Positions 10,641-22,199 of a DNA stretch of 64,000 bases are shown one piece after another. Numbering within the stretch: the stretch's first letter is position 1; each line of letters begins with the position of its first letter. The notes under the pieces were generated by a model. The model did no database searches. It was not told the DNA's origin and saw nothing but the letters and a program-made list of their open reading frames with translations. Origin of the DNA: Dermatemys mawii (taxonomy: Eukaryota > Chordata > Testudines > Dermatemydidae); NCBI GenBank assembly GCA_007922305.1, contig ML677343.1, forward strand, positions 30,241,797 to 30,305,796, written 5' to 3'. The position numbers and the translations under genes are program-made.

Positions 10641-11257
10641 AGACAAGAGAGATACAGCTACAAATGCTCCCACGCTGCACTCCCTCCGTCACAGGGTGCC
10701 CTCCCCTTGCTGGGCACAGGCTGGCGCAGAGGAAGCCGAGGCTGGAGTCCGTTCGCCCTGGCAGTTTGGCTGCTTCCAGAACATGACATTTCCGGAAACA
10801 GGCACCGCAGTTGGGCCTACGGCTGCCCCATGGGGAACAGATTGACAACTGCCGGGGGAGGGGAGCTGGGCAACAGCCCTGGGTAGGCAGATCACAGGCA
10901 GAGCCTCTGTCCTCAGTTATTCTACAGGCACGTGCTAGGGTCCCAGATTCAACCCACCGCTCCCCCGTTCGACCCCAACCCTTCCCTCCCCTCAACCCCA
11001 GACAGCCTCTCCCCGCCCGGAGAACCAGGCCTAGCCTCATTAACCATCCTGGAGCACCAAGCCCGCATCTGCCCCACCCCAGGCAGCCACACTCCCAGGG
11101 TCCCCCAGCTACAAGGGCTGGGCCTGGCCAGGACTCGGCAAGGAAACCTCTTGGGAGGACGCAGGTCGGGGGATGCAGGAGGCGGCCCCAGGGCCCAGCA
11201 GAGGATTATGGGGTGCCCTGTGCTGCTGGAGCGGAGGTCAGCCAGGAGGCAGAGGAA

Positions 11258-11400
11258 AGATGGCCCAGTGGTTACAGCGCTGCCTCAGATAGAGGAGATC
11301 CAGGGTCAACCCCTATTCTGCCCCCAACTCCCTCAGTCTCTGCCAAAGGGGGACTAAAGCACTGCCCTAGCTATTAGGATAACTACAGGCAGATTGTGAG
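11258..11400 (+). repeat. tRNA-headed SINE (MIR-like)
   Basis: TGGCCCAGTGGTT (11261-11273) matches box A and GGGTCAACCCC (11303-11313) matches box B, at the usual spacing. The following 90 bases lack the CTCAGTTTCC core but end in a decayed AT-richer tail. This is a polymerase-III-type SINE relic. Confidence 0.5.
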
Positions 11401-13164
11401 GGGCTCAGCTACTACAGAGAGGGGGCTGGATACCAACACCTTGGCTAGAAGGCAGGTCCCGTCCAAGTTCTGCCCCATGTGGCCATCCCAGCGCCTCGCA
11501 CAAGAGGGGGGAGCCCCAGACTCCCGGCCCCATGGGAACAGCTGCATTCTGCCTTCATACGCACACCCTGTGGGGCCAGCATGCCCTCTGCCCACGGCCC
11601 CGTTTCAAATTCAGCGTCACTGCACAGCTGCCCCGCCCAGAGGCAGTACCACATCTCCACGCCAGGCCGCAGGTGCCACCTCACACATCCTCGCTCAAAG
11701 CGGTGTGAAGGGACGGCAGGCAGGGGACAAACCCCACGGGGCCCAGCTCACTCCCGTAAAATGCCCCTCCCCCTGTCATTAATTTCCCTAGCGGTGCCCC
11801 AGAACGGTGGCCATTGAATACGGCTCTCTGGGGTGGGATCCGTGCGGAAGACAAAGGCAATCCGGCCTGACACAAATAGAGATGGATGCTAGTGTACCGA
11901 ACCTGCAGACTGGCCAATGAAAATGCAGCACGAAGGGGGGTGGCGGGCATGGATAGAGCCTGGTGATTGATCTTCCATCCAGACATTCACACCAACCAAA
12001 TATGTCACCCGGACAGGCACTTTAAAAGCCGTGGCAGGCGCAGATTTATCCCCTGCCTGGACTTGAGACCATCAATTGTTTCGTGCCGGTATCCGTGGGA
12101 AGGGGGATTTTAACTGTAGGATTCCAAAGCACCTGGCTTCATGAAACTTACGCGTAACCTCCCGCCCCGTGATGGGAGGAACGGGGCCAGGATGACTGCC
12201 TGGAGTTGGCATGCCTGAGCACGAGCGGGTGAGACGATCTGTGCCAGGGTGGGTAGGGTGTCACAACCACCTCGTAGGAGCCCTGGGTACATGGCTGTGC
12301 TGCTGCAATGCAAACCACAAACTTGCGGGGGCGCCAGCCTAGGGCGTGAGCGGGCGGAGTGTGCCAGAGTGCTCCCACAGTCATGGAGGGTACAGATGTG
12401 CACGTGCAATACACGGCGGTCACTCACGCCCAGCTTGGTGCAAAGACACGTGCACACACATCTGTACACTCCTCCACAGCCAGTGCCGCTGGCCGGGGCT
12501 GCTCTGACACCTATCAGCCCCTTACGCACCATCGCCCAGAGTGGCCCCAGCTGGCTGGCCCCAGCTGGCAAGAGGGAAGGTGAGGGCTCCATGCTGCTGT
12601 GCCCGCAGAAGGAGAAAAGAGCCAGCAGCTCTGAGCAGGGGCAGCTCAGCGTCGGCACAGGGCAATCCAGGCACTATCCCTCTGCCACAGCCAGCCACTC
12701 TCATCCTGCTCCTGTGGGGACAGGCCACAAGAGGGATGCGTAAGAGGTGGGGTACAGGGGCTATGGGTAAGCACCAAACCAGACACCCCCTAAGGGCACT
12801 TCCCCACCCAGGAGTGTGCAGCCGGGCCCAAAGCTCTGGTGTGACTCCCCCACTCCCTGTTCCAACACCTCCCCCAGTCTCAATGGCGACGAACTGACTC
12901 CCTGCAGCCTGTTTAGCCTGGCTCCTGCCTTTCGCCATCTTGGCCCGGGGTCAGGAGCTGCAGTGCCTGACTGCAGCCCAGATCACCATCACCCACTCCC
13001 TGCCCAGCAGCTGCTGACAGCAGGGGCCCCTCAATGCCCCTCTAAACAAGGAAGCGGGGAAGGCCCGAGGAGGCCCAGCTGGCGGGCAGAGCTGGTATCT
13101 GCTAGCTCAGCACTCCGCCCCTCCAGCGCTCAGGTAGGACCCCGGAAACGTGGTTCTCAGGCAG
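11401..13164. other. non-coding stretch
   Basis: No gene is supported. A moderately AT-rich segment at 11980-12130 (with CAACCAAATATG, ATTTATCCCC and CATCAATTGTTTCG) may be another weak conserved island. The rest is GC-rich and featureless. Confidence 0.4.
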
Positions 13165-13700
13165 GAAATTAGAAGGGTGAATCATCCATCTTTCACACCT
13201 CTGGTCCTAATTAAGAGCCAGCCAATTCCCCTGCCTGCTGGCTTTCTCTCCCTAGCACAATATGTTATTTACCCGCCGCTAATAGGTTCAGTGCAGTGAT
13301 GACAGTCGTGTATCAAATGGCTGGATCGTGGCTTCTGACAGCCCGAAAGACCTGTCGCCGGGACACGAGGGTTTCTAATTACAGGCTTTGTTGGCCGCGA
13401 GGTTCCAGTTGAACCCCAACCGTTTTCCGCGGGTGACACGTCCGCCCAGATCTGAAACCCAGCCCCAGCCCAGAGAGCCGAGGTGAGGAATACGGCACCG
13501 TACAAGGCCAGGGAGCGCAGTTGGGGTCGCTGCCGTGTTTAATTAATTGGAATGGAACAATCCAGGTGCCGTGTGCAGTAATGACATTCGCCCTCGGTGG
13601 TTTCCGACTGTGATCCGGGGGAGGCACTTACCTGCTCCAGTCAGGTGGCGCCTGCTTTCGTTAAGGCAGGAGCATTTCATTAGACTTGGCTGCATGGATC
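13165..13700. other. AT-rich island, candidate conserved non-coding element
   Basis: Within GC-rich surroundings there are CCTAATTAAGAGCC, TATGTTATTTACCC, TTTCTAATTACAGGC and GTGTTTAATTAATTGGAATG. Four ATTA-type homeodomain words occur in about 350 bases, with ordinary non-repetitive sequence between them. No repeat family is recognised. Enhancer function is inference. Confidence 0.4.
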
Positions 13701-14002
13701 ACTTTTGCTGAGCCAGCACTCCCTCGGGGGGCAGGACCCGCCCTGCTGCATGTCCAGGGGCGTTTCACAGGGAACAGTTTCAAGGGTTTGTTGGGGTAGG
13801 GCGCCCTCCAAGGTTGTTACCAACTAACAGTCGACTCTCATATTAGGGTCCCAGGCCTGCTGCCATGGGTATCACGAGAGCACAGGTCACTGTCGGGGAT
13901 GGGAAAAGCTGGGGATGCAGGATGGGGGTTTAGTCCGTCATGTCCTCCATGGCCCGTATCATGGCAGCCCATCCCCCCGAGCCAGGCAGGACATCGCTCC
14001 AG

Positions 14003-14034
14003 AACACGGACACGGACACGGACACACACACACG
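14003..14034. repeat. (CACGGA)n / (CA)n microsatellite
   Basis: Four ACACGG hexamers run directly into (CA)5. It explains the Arg-Thr and Val-Arg runs in overlapping open frames. Confidence 0.9.
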
Positions 14035-14554
14035 TACATGCCGATCTCAAGTCAGCTGATCCGACGGGGAAACATGCCAGGGGTGCCCAGACCCACAGAT
14101 CCGCCCCCTAGCGCTGCCATACCAAAGGCGCAGTCAACAGTGCCAGCAGGGAGGGGAAGGGGGAGTGCCGGCTTTCCAGCCATTTCACCTCTGAGCCCAA
14201 ACCCCTGCCTGCTCCGCGGCAGGTTCAAACAGGGTCTGAGCCCCCTGCCCAAAAGCAGCAGCGGCCAGCCCTGAAGGGACAGCCAAGCTCTGAAGAGGAG
14301 GATTAGCGAGGCTGATGGGAAAAACAAAACAAATGAGCCAGCGTCATGGCCAGGGTCATCCTGGCGGGCGCAGGGGACTGACACTAATCACTGCCACGCA
14401 AGGCACGGCTTGTCCTTGCTGCCCCGGGTCCCATGGCGCCACCCGGCCGTAGCGAGAGAGAGAGCACGAGCTAGGGAACAAACCCCTCTGGCACGTTTGT
14501 TCGGAAGCCCGAGCCTCTCGGCCTGGCGGCTCAGCCAGGGCTGTGTGGGAAGTG

Positions 14555-14675
14555 CCAAGTGATTTATTTTAGCCAATTACTGGTGCACTTTTCCCTTCCC
14601 GGGGACCACACTTCATTGATTGAAACCTATTGAAAACAAATTAACCAGCTCTGGGATGCAAAGATCTGTTTAGCG
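14555..14675. other. AT-rich island, candidate conserved non-coding element
   Basis: The block holds GATTTATTTTAGCCAATTAC, TTCATTGATTGAAACC, and TTGAAAACAAATTAACC with CCAATTA and ATTGATTGA homeodomain/PBX-like words. It has sharp GC-rich flanks and no recognisable repeat. Confidence 0.4.
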
Positions 14676-16779
14676 CTCCTCTGGAGGCTTGCGGGGAAGC
14701 CACGTGAACACGGCGCACGCTTCAGAGCCGCCCGTTTCCTCTCCAGTGTGTCTGGGATGCCAGGCGGGGGGCAGACATCCTGCCCTCCAGCCGTGCGTAG
14801 CAGGACATCCCCCCATGCCCGCCGTGGAGCACCTCAGCCCCTCAGCTTTACCTGGATCTGCCTCTGGGCAAGGCCCCACAAGGCTCAGGTATTATCATTC
14901 CAGGCCTCTCCTTCCCCTTCCCGGGGGCCTCATGGCCGCGAGCCGGATGCTGATCAGCGAGTGGGTGCTGAACCGGGAGCACAGGGCTCGCATGGCTCTT
15001 TCTGCATAGCCTGCAGCAGAGCAGGGCATCGCGGGAGGGGGCAGGAGGGCTGGCCAGGGCCCCGCTGTTAAAGTCCTGTCCACACAGCACACATTACCAC
15101 GCTAGGGGAACGTGTTATCACGTGGGTCAGCCGCGGCTGCGCCGACAGGATCAGATCAGCGGATAAAAATCTCTAGCAGCCAGGGCTCCTGTACAGCTCA
15201 GTGCCCTGGCACCAACAGCTCTGCTGTGCAGCCATCAGAGATGAGAGTCTCCCCGATTCCCACTCCCCACTCCCTCCATAACACAGCGTTTTCTGTGGCG
15301 ATGGGCCCTAAAACAAGGGGTTGATCCTCTCGGCAGGAGAGGGTGCATTCAGACAGGGACCCCAGCCGCTCCACCTCCCAGGCTGTCACCAAATCTGTTC
15401 CTACCCCGTGTTCTGCCCTCCTCAGGAGACGCTTTAAAGACTGCGGACCCCTTTCAGGCATGGCTGCCTTCAAACCATCGCAAAGCATTCTGGGGCCACG
15501 GGGCAGGCTCGTGGCAGGACAAGGGGCTGAGTGGCTCACACACACACACACACACATCAAAAGCAACATGCTACAGACACCGCAGCGGTGGACGTGGCCT
15601 TCTGACACCACCCTCGTGCACCTCGCCAGCACAATCCTGCTCCCAGCTCTGTGCTCGGCCCTCTGCTACCCGCGAACGCTCCCTACCCTGGGTTCAGTTC
15701 CTGCTGGACCATGATGCTCGCATGGTATGAAGCTCTCCAGAGAATTCCCTTCCCCGCCCTGTGCTCGGCTCCAGGCAGATCACCCATATCTGGGGGCACA
15801 GGCCGGCCCCGGGGACTGGGAACCGCTTGGAAGGCAGGCTCCCCTCAGGCCCAAGGCAGGAAGTGGCACAGAGCTGTTCCGCCAATGGCGGCCTGGAATT
15901 GAATGAATGGAGGCGGGGGCTCAGTCTAGGTTCTGCTGTAACAATCCCCACCAGACCAGCTTTCACCCAATCCACGCCGGGGCGAGCCTGGGGAAGGATC
16001 GTGCCAGAGACCGGCAGGAATCGGGGGCCCCACACGAGGGCTGGATCGGGGCAGCCGCTGCATAAAAGTGCGGGAGGCGAGCAGGAGAAGAGGGAGGGTG
16101 TCTGTAGCACCGACAGCCGTGTCAGATCCGACTCTCCTCGCACCCCCCAAATCCTCACCCAGCCCACTCAGCGACCCCCCCTCTTCCCTGCCCTGCGTGG
16201 TGCATGTTCACCCCTGGGCGTGCGACTGCTCTCCAAGTTCTTCCTCCCTCCTCCCCTACCCCCCGCTCCCCTTAATGGGCTAGGACACAGCAGTCTAGAT
16301 TGCCAGCGCTATAATTATAAATAATGGAGTGTGTGAAAGGAACGGAGGACGCCACACAGAGCAATTGGGCGGACGGAAAACGCAGCCAGCTACCTGCCTG
16401 ACCGACAAAAACCCAGGCCTTGTGCCGGACGGCAGGCCAGCGCATCGCCTGCCTCGCCAGAGCCTCCCCAGGACAGCACCCACAGCTGGCTGCAATGCCA
16501 CCTCTGCCCTCCCCAGCCCTGAACCAACAGCGTTGGGGGAGACACATGGGCAGCGCTGGGAGCTCGAAGCTCCCCCCGAGCGGGGCAGCGGCCTACGTGC
16601 CGCGTGGAGGAGTGTGACAGAGGGGCCGTGGGGGACTGTTCCAGTCCAGAGAAAGGGGGCACGCCTAGTCCCTGGGCTAAGCTGCTCACTTCCATGGGAG
16701 AGGCACAGGTAACGGTATTCACAGGCCATCACCTCAGGCTTTCCTAGCAAATCAGACAAGCCTTCACTGGGTATAATCA
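14676..16779. other. GC-rich non-coding stretch
   Basis: No gene is supported. It contains a (CA)n tract at 15537-15556. A small AT-rich block at 16303-16330 (AGCGCTATAATTATAAATAA) resembles the edge of a conserved element. Confidence 0.4.
15537..15556. repeat. (CA)n microsatellite
   Basis: Ten uninterrupted CA dinucleotides. Confidence 0.9.
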
Positions 16780-16985
16780 TAATTCTGTGCACCTCCTTGT
16801 CACCTCAAAGCACTTTAGGAAGCCGCATAAAGTATCTTAGTGCCTTTCTTACAGATGGGGAAACTGAGGCACAGAGCAGGGTAGCAACTTGCCCACGGTC
16901 ACCTCGTGGAACCTGGAATAGATCCTAGGTCGGCTCACTGCCAGACCAGTGCCCTTCCCACTGCCCCACGCTTCCTCTCTAAGAG
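16780..16985 (-). repeat. MIR-type SINE
   Basis: In reverse orientation the block shows the classic order: CACTTTAGGAAGC tail, ACAGATGGGGAAACTGAGGC core at 16852-16871, CAACTTGCCCACGGTCAC, and a decayed head. The core is the complement of the CTCAGTTTCCCCATCTGT motif of MIR elements. It is among the longest copies in the window. Confidence 0.8.
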
Positions 16986-17644
16986 CACACACGGGTGCGT
17001 TATGCCTGGGGACTCTGCCGAGCACTGGGGGACACCAGGGGCAGGGCAGAATAAGAACTCAAGACCTATGGTGCCATACCCACCCCAGGCCCAGCTGTGT
17101 GCCCGATGCACGGTGACTGAGCGATGCCGCCCCACTGACGGGTCAGAGCGGGTAGACACAGAACAGACCAGCCAGGCGCCCTGGGAGCACCAAATGCCGC
17201 CTCAGCCGCCAGACATCAAAGGGAGCCTCTGCTGGTCTCAGCCCAAACCTGCAAGGATGGAACACAGTCTCCTCCCTGTTGGACAGCTCTCCCAGGCTCG
17301 GGGGGTAGCTTCTGGGGCCTAGCACAGGTGGAGGAAGCCATGAAAGCTGCATGGGGCCATAGACCAGGGGTGGGATGGCAGACCCCTGGAGATCCATAGG
17401 GGCAAGCCCCTTCCGTCTTCCACCAAGGAGCAGCCCCTGTTGCACGAATGGGAGACTTTGGAGGAAGTTCAGCAAAGGGTGTTTCTGCCTATCCTGGTCC
17501 TGTGGGGTGTGCTCAGTGCTCCGGGGAGGAGAGCACCCCATGGAAAGGAGCTAGGGAGAGGGGCTGGACAGGGAGGGAGGAGCTAGAGAGCAGCCCGGCG
17601 GACGGAGAGTCAGACCGCCCCCGGAGCAGCACGTCTCTGCACGG

Positions 17645-17895
17645 CGCTCGCCTTTGACATTAGCACTTACAAGGCTTATCCAGAAGCTAATGATGGTGAC
17701 CCCATCCAATGAACCTGGCTGGCATTAATCTGACCATACACACACACGCTAATCAGCCGGAACCATGGCACCCGGCTCAATTCAAATTGATTTACCGAGG
17801 CTGGGAATGGATACAAATGTTATTAAAGGCTTTTTATTTTGCAAAAGGTTCTCTAGAAAATGATTTAAATCAATTGCCAGGGAGGCGTCGCATTC
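17645..17895. other. AT-rich island, candidate conserved non-coding element
   Basis: Contains TTTGACATTAGCACTTACA, AAGCTAATGATGG, GGCATTAATCTGACC, GCTAATCAGCCGG, TTCAAATTGATTTACCG, GTTATTAAAGGC and ATGATTTAAATCAATTGCC. Seven ATTA/TAAT-type words are spread over 250 bases, with a clear GC drop against both sides. No transposon signature is seen. Confidence 0.45.
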
Positions 17896-18341
17896 TCACC
17901 GCGCCGGGGTGCCGCGCTGGCTAGCAGAGACGCTGCTCGGGGCAAGAGCTACCCAAGCAAAGAGCAGGACGTTCGTAATCCCTGCTAATGACTTCTCGTC
18001 CTTTGGCCAGAGCGTTCCTAACATCCAGAGGCCTGACTCATGGATGGAAAGGGTCCCATCACCCCACTGGGCCGTGGGAGTCAGGATCAGTGCTGCCCTT
18101 GGGCAGGACACAGCTGGCACCACGGAGATTAACACGGTCACAGCAAGCGCCTGCTCTCCTCACTCCAGCTGCAGGGAGGGACAGGCTGGAGCGGTCTGAC
18201 ACCTTCACCTGGTGGCCTCATGGGACCAGCTCCGCTGGGTTTGAGCCCCACGCAAACAACGCGCAGATGGTCAGATCGCTGCAGTCCGCTGGCAAGAACC
18301 AGTTCCTCCGGGAGCAAGAGCCTCTCAAGGCATTTGCTTTT

Positions 18342-18645
18342 CCTTGACCCTGGTCTGCACTGGGTCGGGGGGGAGGATTGACCTGAGAGACACAACTTCA
18401 GCTACGGGAACAGCGTAGCTGAAGTCGATGGACTTAAATCAACTTACCACGGCGTCTTCATGGCGCCAAGTCGACTGTTGCTGCTCCCCCGATTCCGCTT
18501 GTGCCTCTCGTGGCGGTGGAGTACCGAGTCGACGGGAGAGCGCTCGGGGATCGATTTATCGTGTCTAGACTAGACGCGATAAATCCATCCCCGATAGATC
18601 GAGCACTACCCGCTGATCCAGCGGGTAGTGTACACCTGGCCTTGG
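18342..18645. mobile_element. non-autonomous hairpin-rich DNA transposon (MITE-like)
   Basis: The ends are imperfect terminal inverted repeats: CCTTGACCCTGGTCTGCACT at the left and AGTGTACACCTGGCCTTGG at the right. Inside are three strong hairpins. 18395-18425 has 12-bp perfect arms ACTTCAGCTACG with a 7-base loop. 18553-18585 has 15-bp arms with one mismatch and a 3-base loop. 18605-18629 has 11-bp perfect arms ACTACCCGCTG with a 3-base loop. There is no transposase frame. I recognise the general sequence as a repeat abundant in turtles, but I cannot assign a superfamily with confidence, and no clean target duplication is visible. Confidence 0.75.
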
Positions 18646-18726
18646 TCTCACCCCAATCCCCGGTGCTCAGAGCACTCACTCACCACACTGCCTGGCATGA
18701 CCAACAGGTCACCAGCAATAGCCGGG

Positions 18727-18905
18727 GGCGCTGTGGGTCAGGGCCAGGCCAGCTGGGAGCGCTGTATGTCAGGGCTGGGGTGCATGGCCGAGGTGGGTGG
18801 AAGGACTCTGGACTGGGACAGCCGGAGGCACTGTGGGGTCAGAGCCAGAATGCGTGGTTGAGGTGGGTGGAAGGACTCCGGACTGGGCCAGCCAGGAGTG
18901 CTGCT
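18727..18905 (+). repeat. 70-bp minisatellite
   Basis: Two full units of about 69-70 bases begin at 18759 and 18828. Each runs GC(G/A)CTGTRKGTCAG... GAGGTGGGTGGAAGGACTC and ends in GGACTGGG(A/C)CAGCC. A truncated unit of about 32 bases precedes them and the start of a fourth follows. The array lies 82 bases beyond the DNA transposon. Confidence 0.8.
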
Positions 18906-19369
18906 TCATCCTCATGGCCATTCTGACAGGCCTCACGCATCCCCAGCTCCGGCTGCAACCTCTAACCAACGCACGGGGCTGGAGCTGCTGTGTGGGGTGT
19001 GGCACACCCTTGCCCCCGCTGGGAAGGGACATGCCCCTAGTCATGCTGGAGTTACAAATGGGAGATCCCAGAATGCAGAGGGAGGTTATCAGAAGTGGGG
19101 CGGGGGGGATTAGCCTTTGCTCCCCACCTTCACTTGCCCACTTGTCACCCAGGGTCCCCAGGCTTTTCACTGGCTGGACCGAGGCCAGTGCCAAGACTGG
19201 TAAACAGGCAGTTTCACCAGCTCTGCTCTATGCTGGCCCAGCTCTGCAGGAACCGAGCCCCACTCCCCTATGGCCAAACATCCCCCCGACGAGGCACCCG
19301 GGGCCTCTGCTATCAGCGTCTGCGAGTCCAAGAGCCACACCCTGGCAACGGATCAAAGCCCATCCCGCC

Positions 19370-19535
19370 GAGTGCCCATTGTTCTTCAATTATTCAAACA
19401 ATAATTGCAGCCTTATTTAAAGTCTAGTCTTGCATCCACCGTGTTGCAGGCTGCCAAGCCCCATGCTACGCTGGTAGATTTACACCGGACCACGCTCCTG
19501 CTCTCACATAGCCAATTAATTAAGTAAACACATTC
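19370..19535. other. AT-rich island, candidate conserved non-coding element
   Basis: CTTCAATTATTCAAACAATAATTGCAGCCTT occupies 19384-19414, and CCAATTAATTAAGTAAACAC follows at 19511-19530. The second contains overlapping TAATTA and forkhead-like GTAAACA words. No repeat is recognised. Confidence 0.4.
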
Positions 19536-20299
19536 ATCAGCATGTTCTCAGGTGTGCAGCCAGAGAGGCAGCGTGTCTCCTTCCCCACCATCGCGTCTGT
19601 CTCATTTCATCCCTGCCGGAGCCCGCTGCACTCACGTGAGTGGGGAAGTGGAAAGTGCAAATGCTTGGGAAGGTACCAGGCAGGGGCCACGCTGCTGCAC
19701 GACCACTCTGCCATTGCTGCACCCAGTACGTCAGTGTCCTCTATGCACAGAGGTCAGGAGAAGGCATTGAGAGTCAAATGGGACAGAATAAAACTCCTCC
19801 CGGAGCTTTCCCGTTCCCTTCTCGGCTCAGGCCCACAGGGAGGTAAAATGCCAGCCGCGAACTGGCCCAATTCACCCAGACAGGTTCAGCGTGAGCTCTG
19901 TGAGCGCAAACCTGGGCTAGAAATGGTGCCTGCAGACCCTGCCCTGGCTAATGCAGTGCCCCTCCCCACCTGATTGCTCTGTGATCTGAGCAGTTAGTTA
20001 AAAAATTGCGCTACACATCACTGCAGGGAATAGTCTATGGCAGCACTCGGACAGACAGCCCTGTCAGCAGAATGGACCAGGGAAACTGAGCTAGCACGTG
20101 GTTTAATTGTGGCTGATCTGGGAGAAAAGGACCCAGCAGAACCCATCCAGCACCAGTACAGGATTAGTCCCCAGTCATATACCTCTCAGGCTTTGTCCAG
20201 CCCGTCCTGTTGCCCCTAGCGCTGTTTCCCATGCAATGAGGACAGGGCTGTAGATCAGCAGCGAGCTGGGTCAAGAGAAAGCAACATGCCTTTGGTTTC

Positions 20300-20515
20300 C
20301 AGGAATTCCTAACTTCTTCTCCCGGTTCGGTCACCAACTCACGCTTTGATCTAGGGCAAGTCCCTTCACCTCCCTGTTTCAACTTCCCCACCCGCACAGC
20401 AATATTTACTTCCCCAGGGGCCAGGAGTCTGAGGAGATTAATTTGGTGAATGTTTGGGAAGCCCTGGAGAACTATAGAGCACTGTGTTAAAGGCCGAGAA
20501 GTATTATGACAACAT
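20300..20515 (+). repeat. MIR-type SINE
   Basis: The forward order is CTAGGGCAAGTCCCTTCACCTC, then CTGTTTCAACTTCCCCACC, then a tail with GTTTGGGAAGCCCTGGAGA. This matches the MIR layout of a GGGCAAGT...CTCAGTTTCCCCA core and a tail of the type seen elsewhere in the window. Confidence 0.65.
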
Positions 20516-21206
20516 CCCCCAGTTTTTCCATTAAAAAATACCCCCAAGTCTAATAGGGCTCCCCTGGACACAGCTGCAAAATCTTCCCCTCAGGACACAG
20601 GCTGGCAAGCTGGTGAACAGATCATTGACTAACTTCATGTTACTCTCACCACGGTGTCATGTTGAGGACTGGCCCGCTGCACATTCCCAGTTTGCCACAG
20701 GGTCCCAAGACGCAGCAGGAGAGCAGGACTGGAGCAAGGCAGGGGAAGGGGAACTCCAGGGGGGACACACACAGGGCAGGGCAGCCTGCTTCCCCCAGGC
20801 AAAATCCCGTTTATATCCTATTCCTCCTTGCAGGAGTTACAGCTATGAGCAACAGGGTTGTGTATCTTTTATCAGTCCAGACTGGAGCTTTCCTGCCTTA
20901 GCAAGTGAGCTACGGACTCTAATCCCCTGGGAAATGGGGCCACTTTATTTAGGCAACTAAACAGGGAACCAGGTGCCCCCCGCCAAAAAAAATATTTGCT
21001 CAACTGACAGGTAAACAGACGTCATTTCCCCAACAGTCTCCCTCTCAAGTGCCCCTGGGCCAACTCTGAGCCCCTTCCCAGTGCTACCTACATGTGCGAG
21101 AGATCCTGCTGCTAGTCCAGGGCTTTGCTCGCCGCTGTGGTTATGGTGAGTGAACAACAGCCGAACGTGGCTCAACTCCCAGAGCTCTCAAGTGAAAATT
21201 AGTCAC

Positions 21207-21372
21207 GGCTCAGGCCTTGTCTGCAGCGGGCAGCTGCTCCAGTCTCAGTAAGGGGTGGATTACAACCAACCTAACTATTCTAGTACAGCCACGGGGACGT
21301 TCTGGGACAAGACTGGCCTGTATAACCACAGTGGTGTAACTGGCAAAACTCTCCCATGTGGCCAAGACCAGA
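21207..21372. mobile_element. short DNA transposon remnant
   Basis: CAGGCCTTGTCTGCAGCG on the left is roughly complementary to CTCCCATGTGGCCAAGACC on the right. These are related in sequence to the ends of the 18.3 kb element (GGCCN(T/A)GTCTNCA). The 166 bases between have no coding capacity. This is likely a small degenerate member of a related non-autonomous group. Confidence 0.4.
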
Positions 21373-21610
21373 AGCAGTGACCCCACCTACCCACAGGGGG
21401 CCAGCTCTGTTCTCATTCACACCTGGGCTAGCCCAGGGATTTGAGAGCAGAATTCAGAGGCAGGACAAGATCTCTCAAGTGCTGGAGAGGATCACTTTGT
21501 CCTGACTCTTGTCGCATTTTAACATAACAACAACGGGCTGGACTGGATTAAATGCTATTGCTATCATCAGCCTTCACTTCAAACAGTTAATCAAACACCC
21601 TTCACATCAA

Positions 21611-21922
21611 CTGCTTCAGCATCCAATACACACACACACACCCCCATTGTAATATAAAACTGCTGCTTCTGCATCCAATACACACACACACACACAATGC
21701 GATATAAGCCTGCTACTTCTGCATCCAATACACACACACACACGCACACGCTCACACAATGCAATATAAGCCTGCTGCTTCTGCATCCAATACACACACA
21801 CACACACACAATGCGATATAAGCCTGCTGCTTCTGCATCCAATACACACACACACACGCTCACACAATGCGATATAAGCCTGCTGCTTCTGTGTCCAATG
21901 CGCACACACTGTCAATATAAAA
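21611..21922 (+). repeat. six-unit tandem array, each unit carrying a (CA)n tract
   Basis: Units begin with CTGCTGCTTCTGCATCCAAT, continue with a (CA)n tract and finish with CAATGCGATATAAGC. Starts are 21611, 21660, 21710, 21772, 21824 and 21880, giving lengths of 49, 50, 62, 52, 56 and about 43. Length differences come from the CA tract. Units 3 and 5 share a GCTCACACAATGC insertion. The outer units are the most diverged. The array explains the minus-strand open frames of 103-104 codons rich in Cys-Val repeats. Confidence 0.9.
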
Positions 21923-22199
21923 CACACAACATCTATGTTAAAATAACATTAATAGGGTGGCAAAGTCAAGCACTCATAAATTAAAGTAGGGCTGCCTGTG
22001 CAACATTAATTCGGCCTCCTTGGGCGTCTTCACTAGACTAGTCTTTCATGACACAATCGCATACTATTTTTTCCACTCTCAGATCTGGGGCCCGGGCCGA
22101 GCCAAGCCCGAACCAGCCTGGCAGCAGAGGGCACAGGGACCTGTGGGGTCACATGCCCCTCCTGCTCCCCAGAGCTGCTGCTTAGCTTGTGCTGAGTAG

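Noticed and set aside
18236..18262. GGGTTTGAGCCCCACGC, a box-B-like word
   Set aside because: The only upstream box-A-like word is too close, and no tRNA fold is seen.
21591..21927. Cys/Val-rich frames of 103-104 codons on the minus strand
   Set aside because: They are translations of the CA-bearing tandem array; the residue pattern is the repeat.
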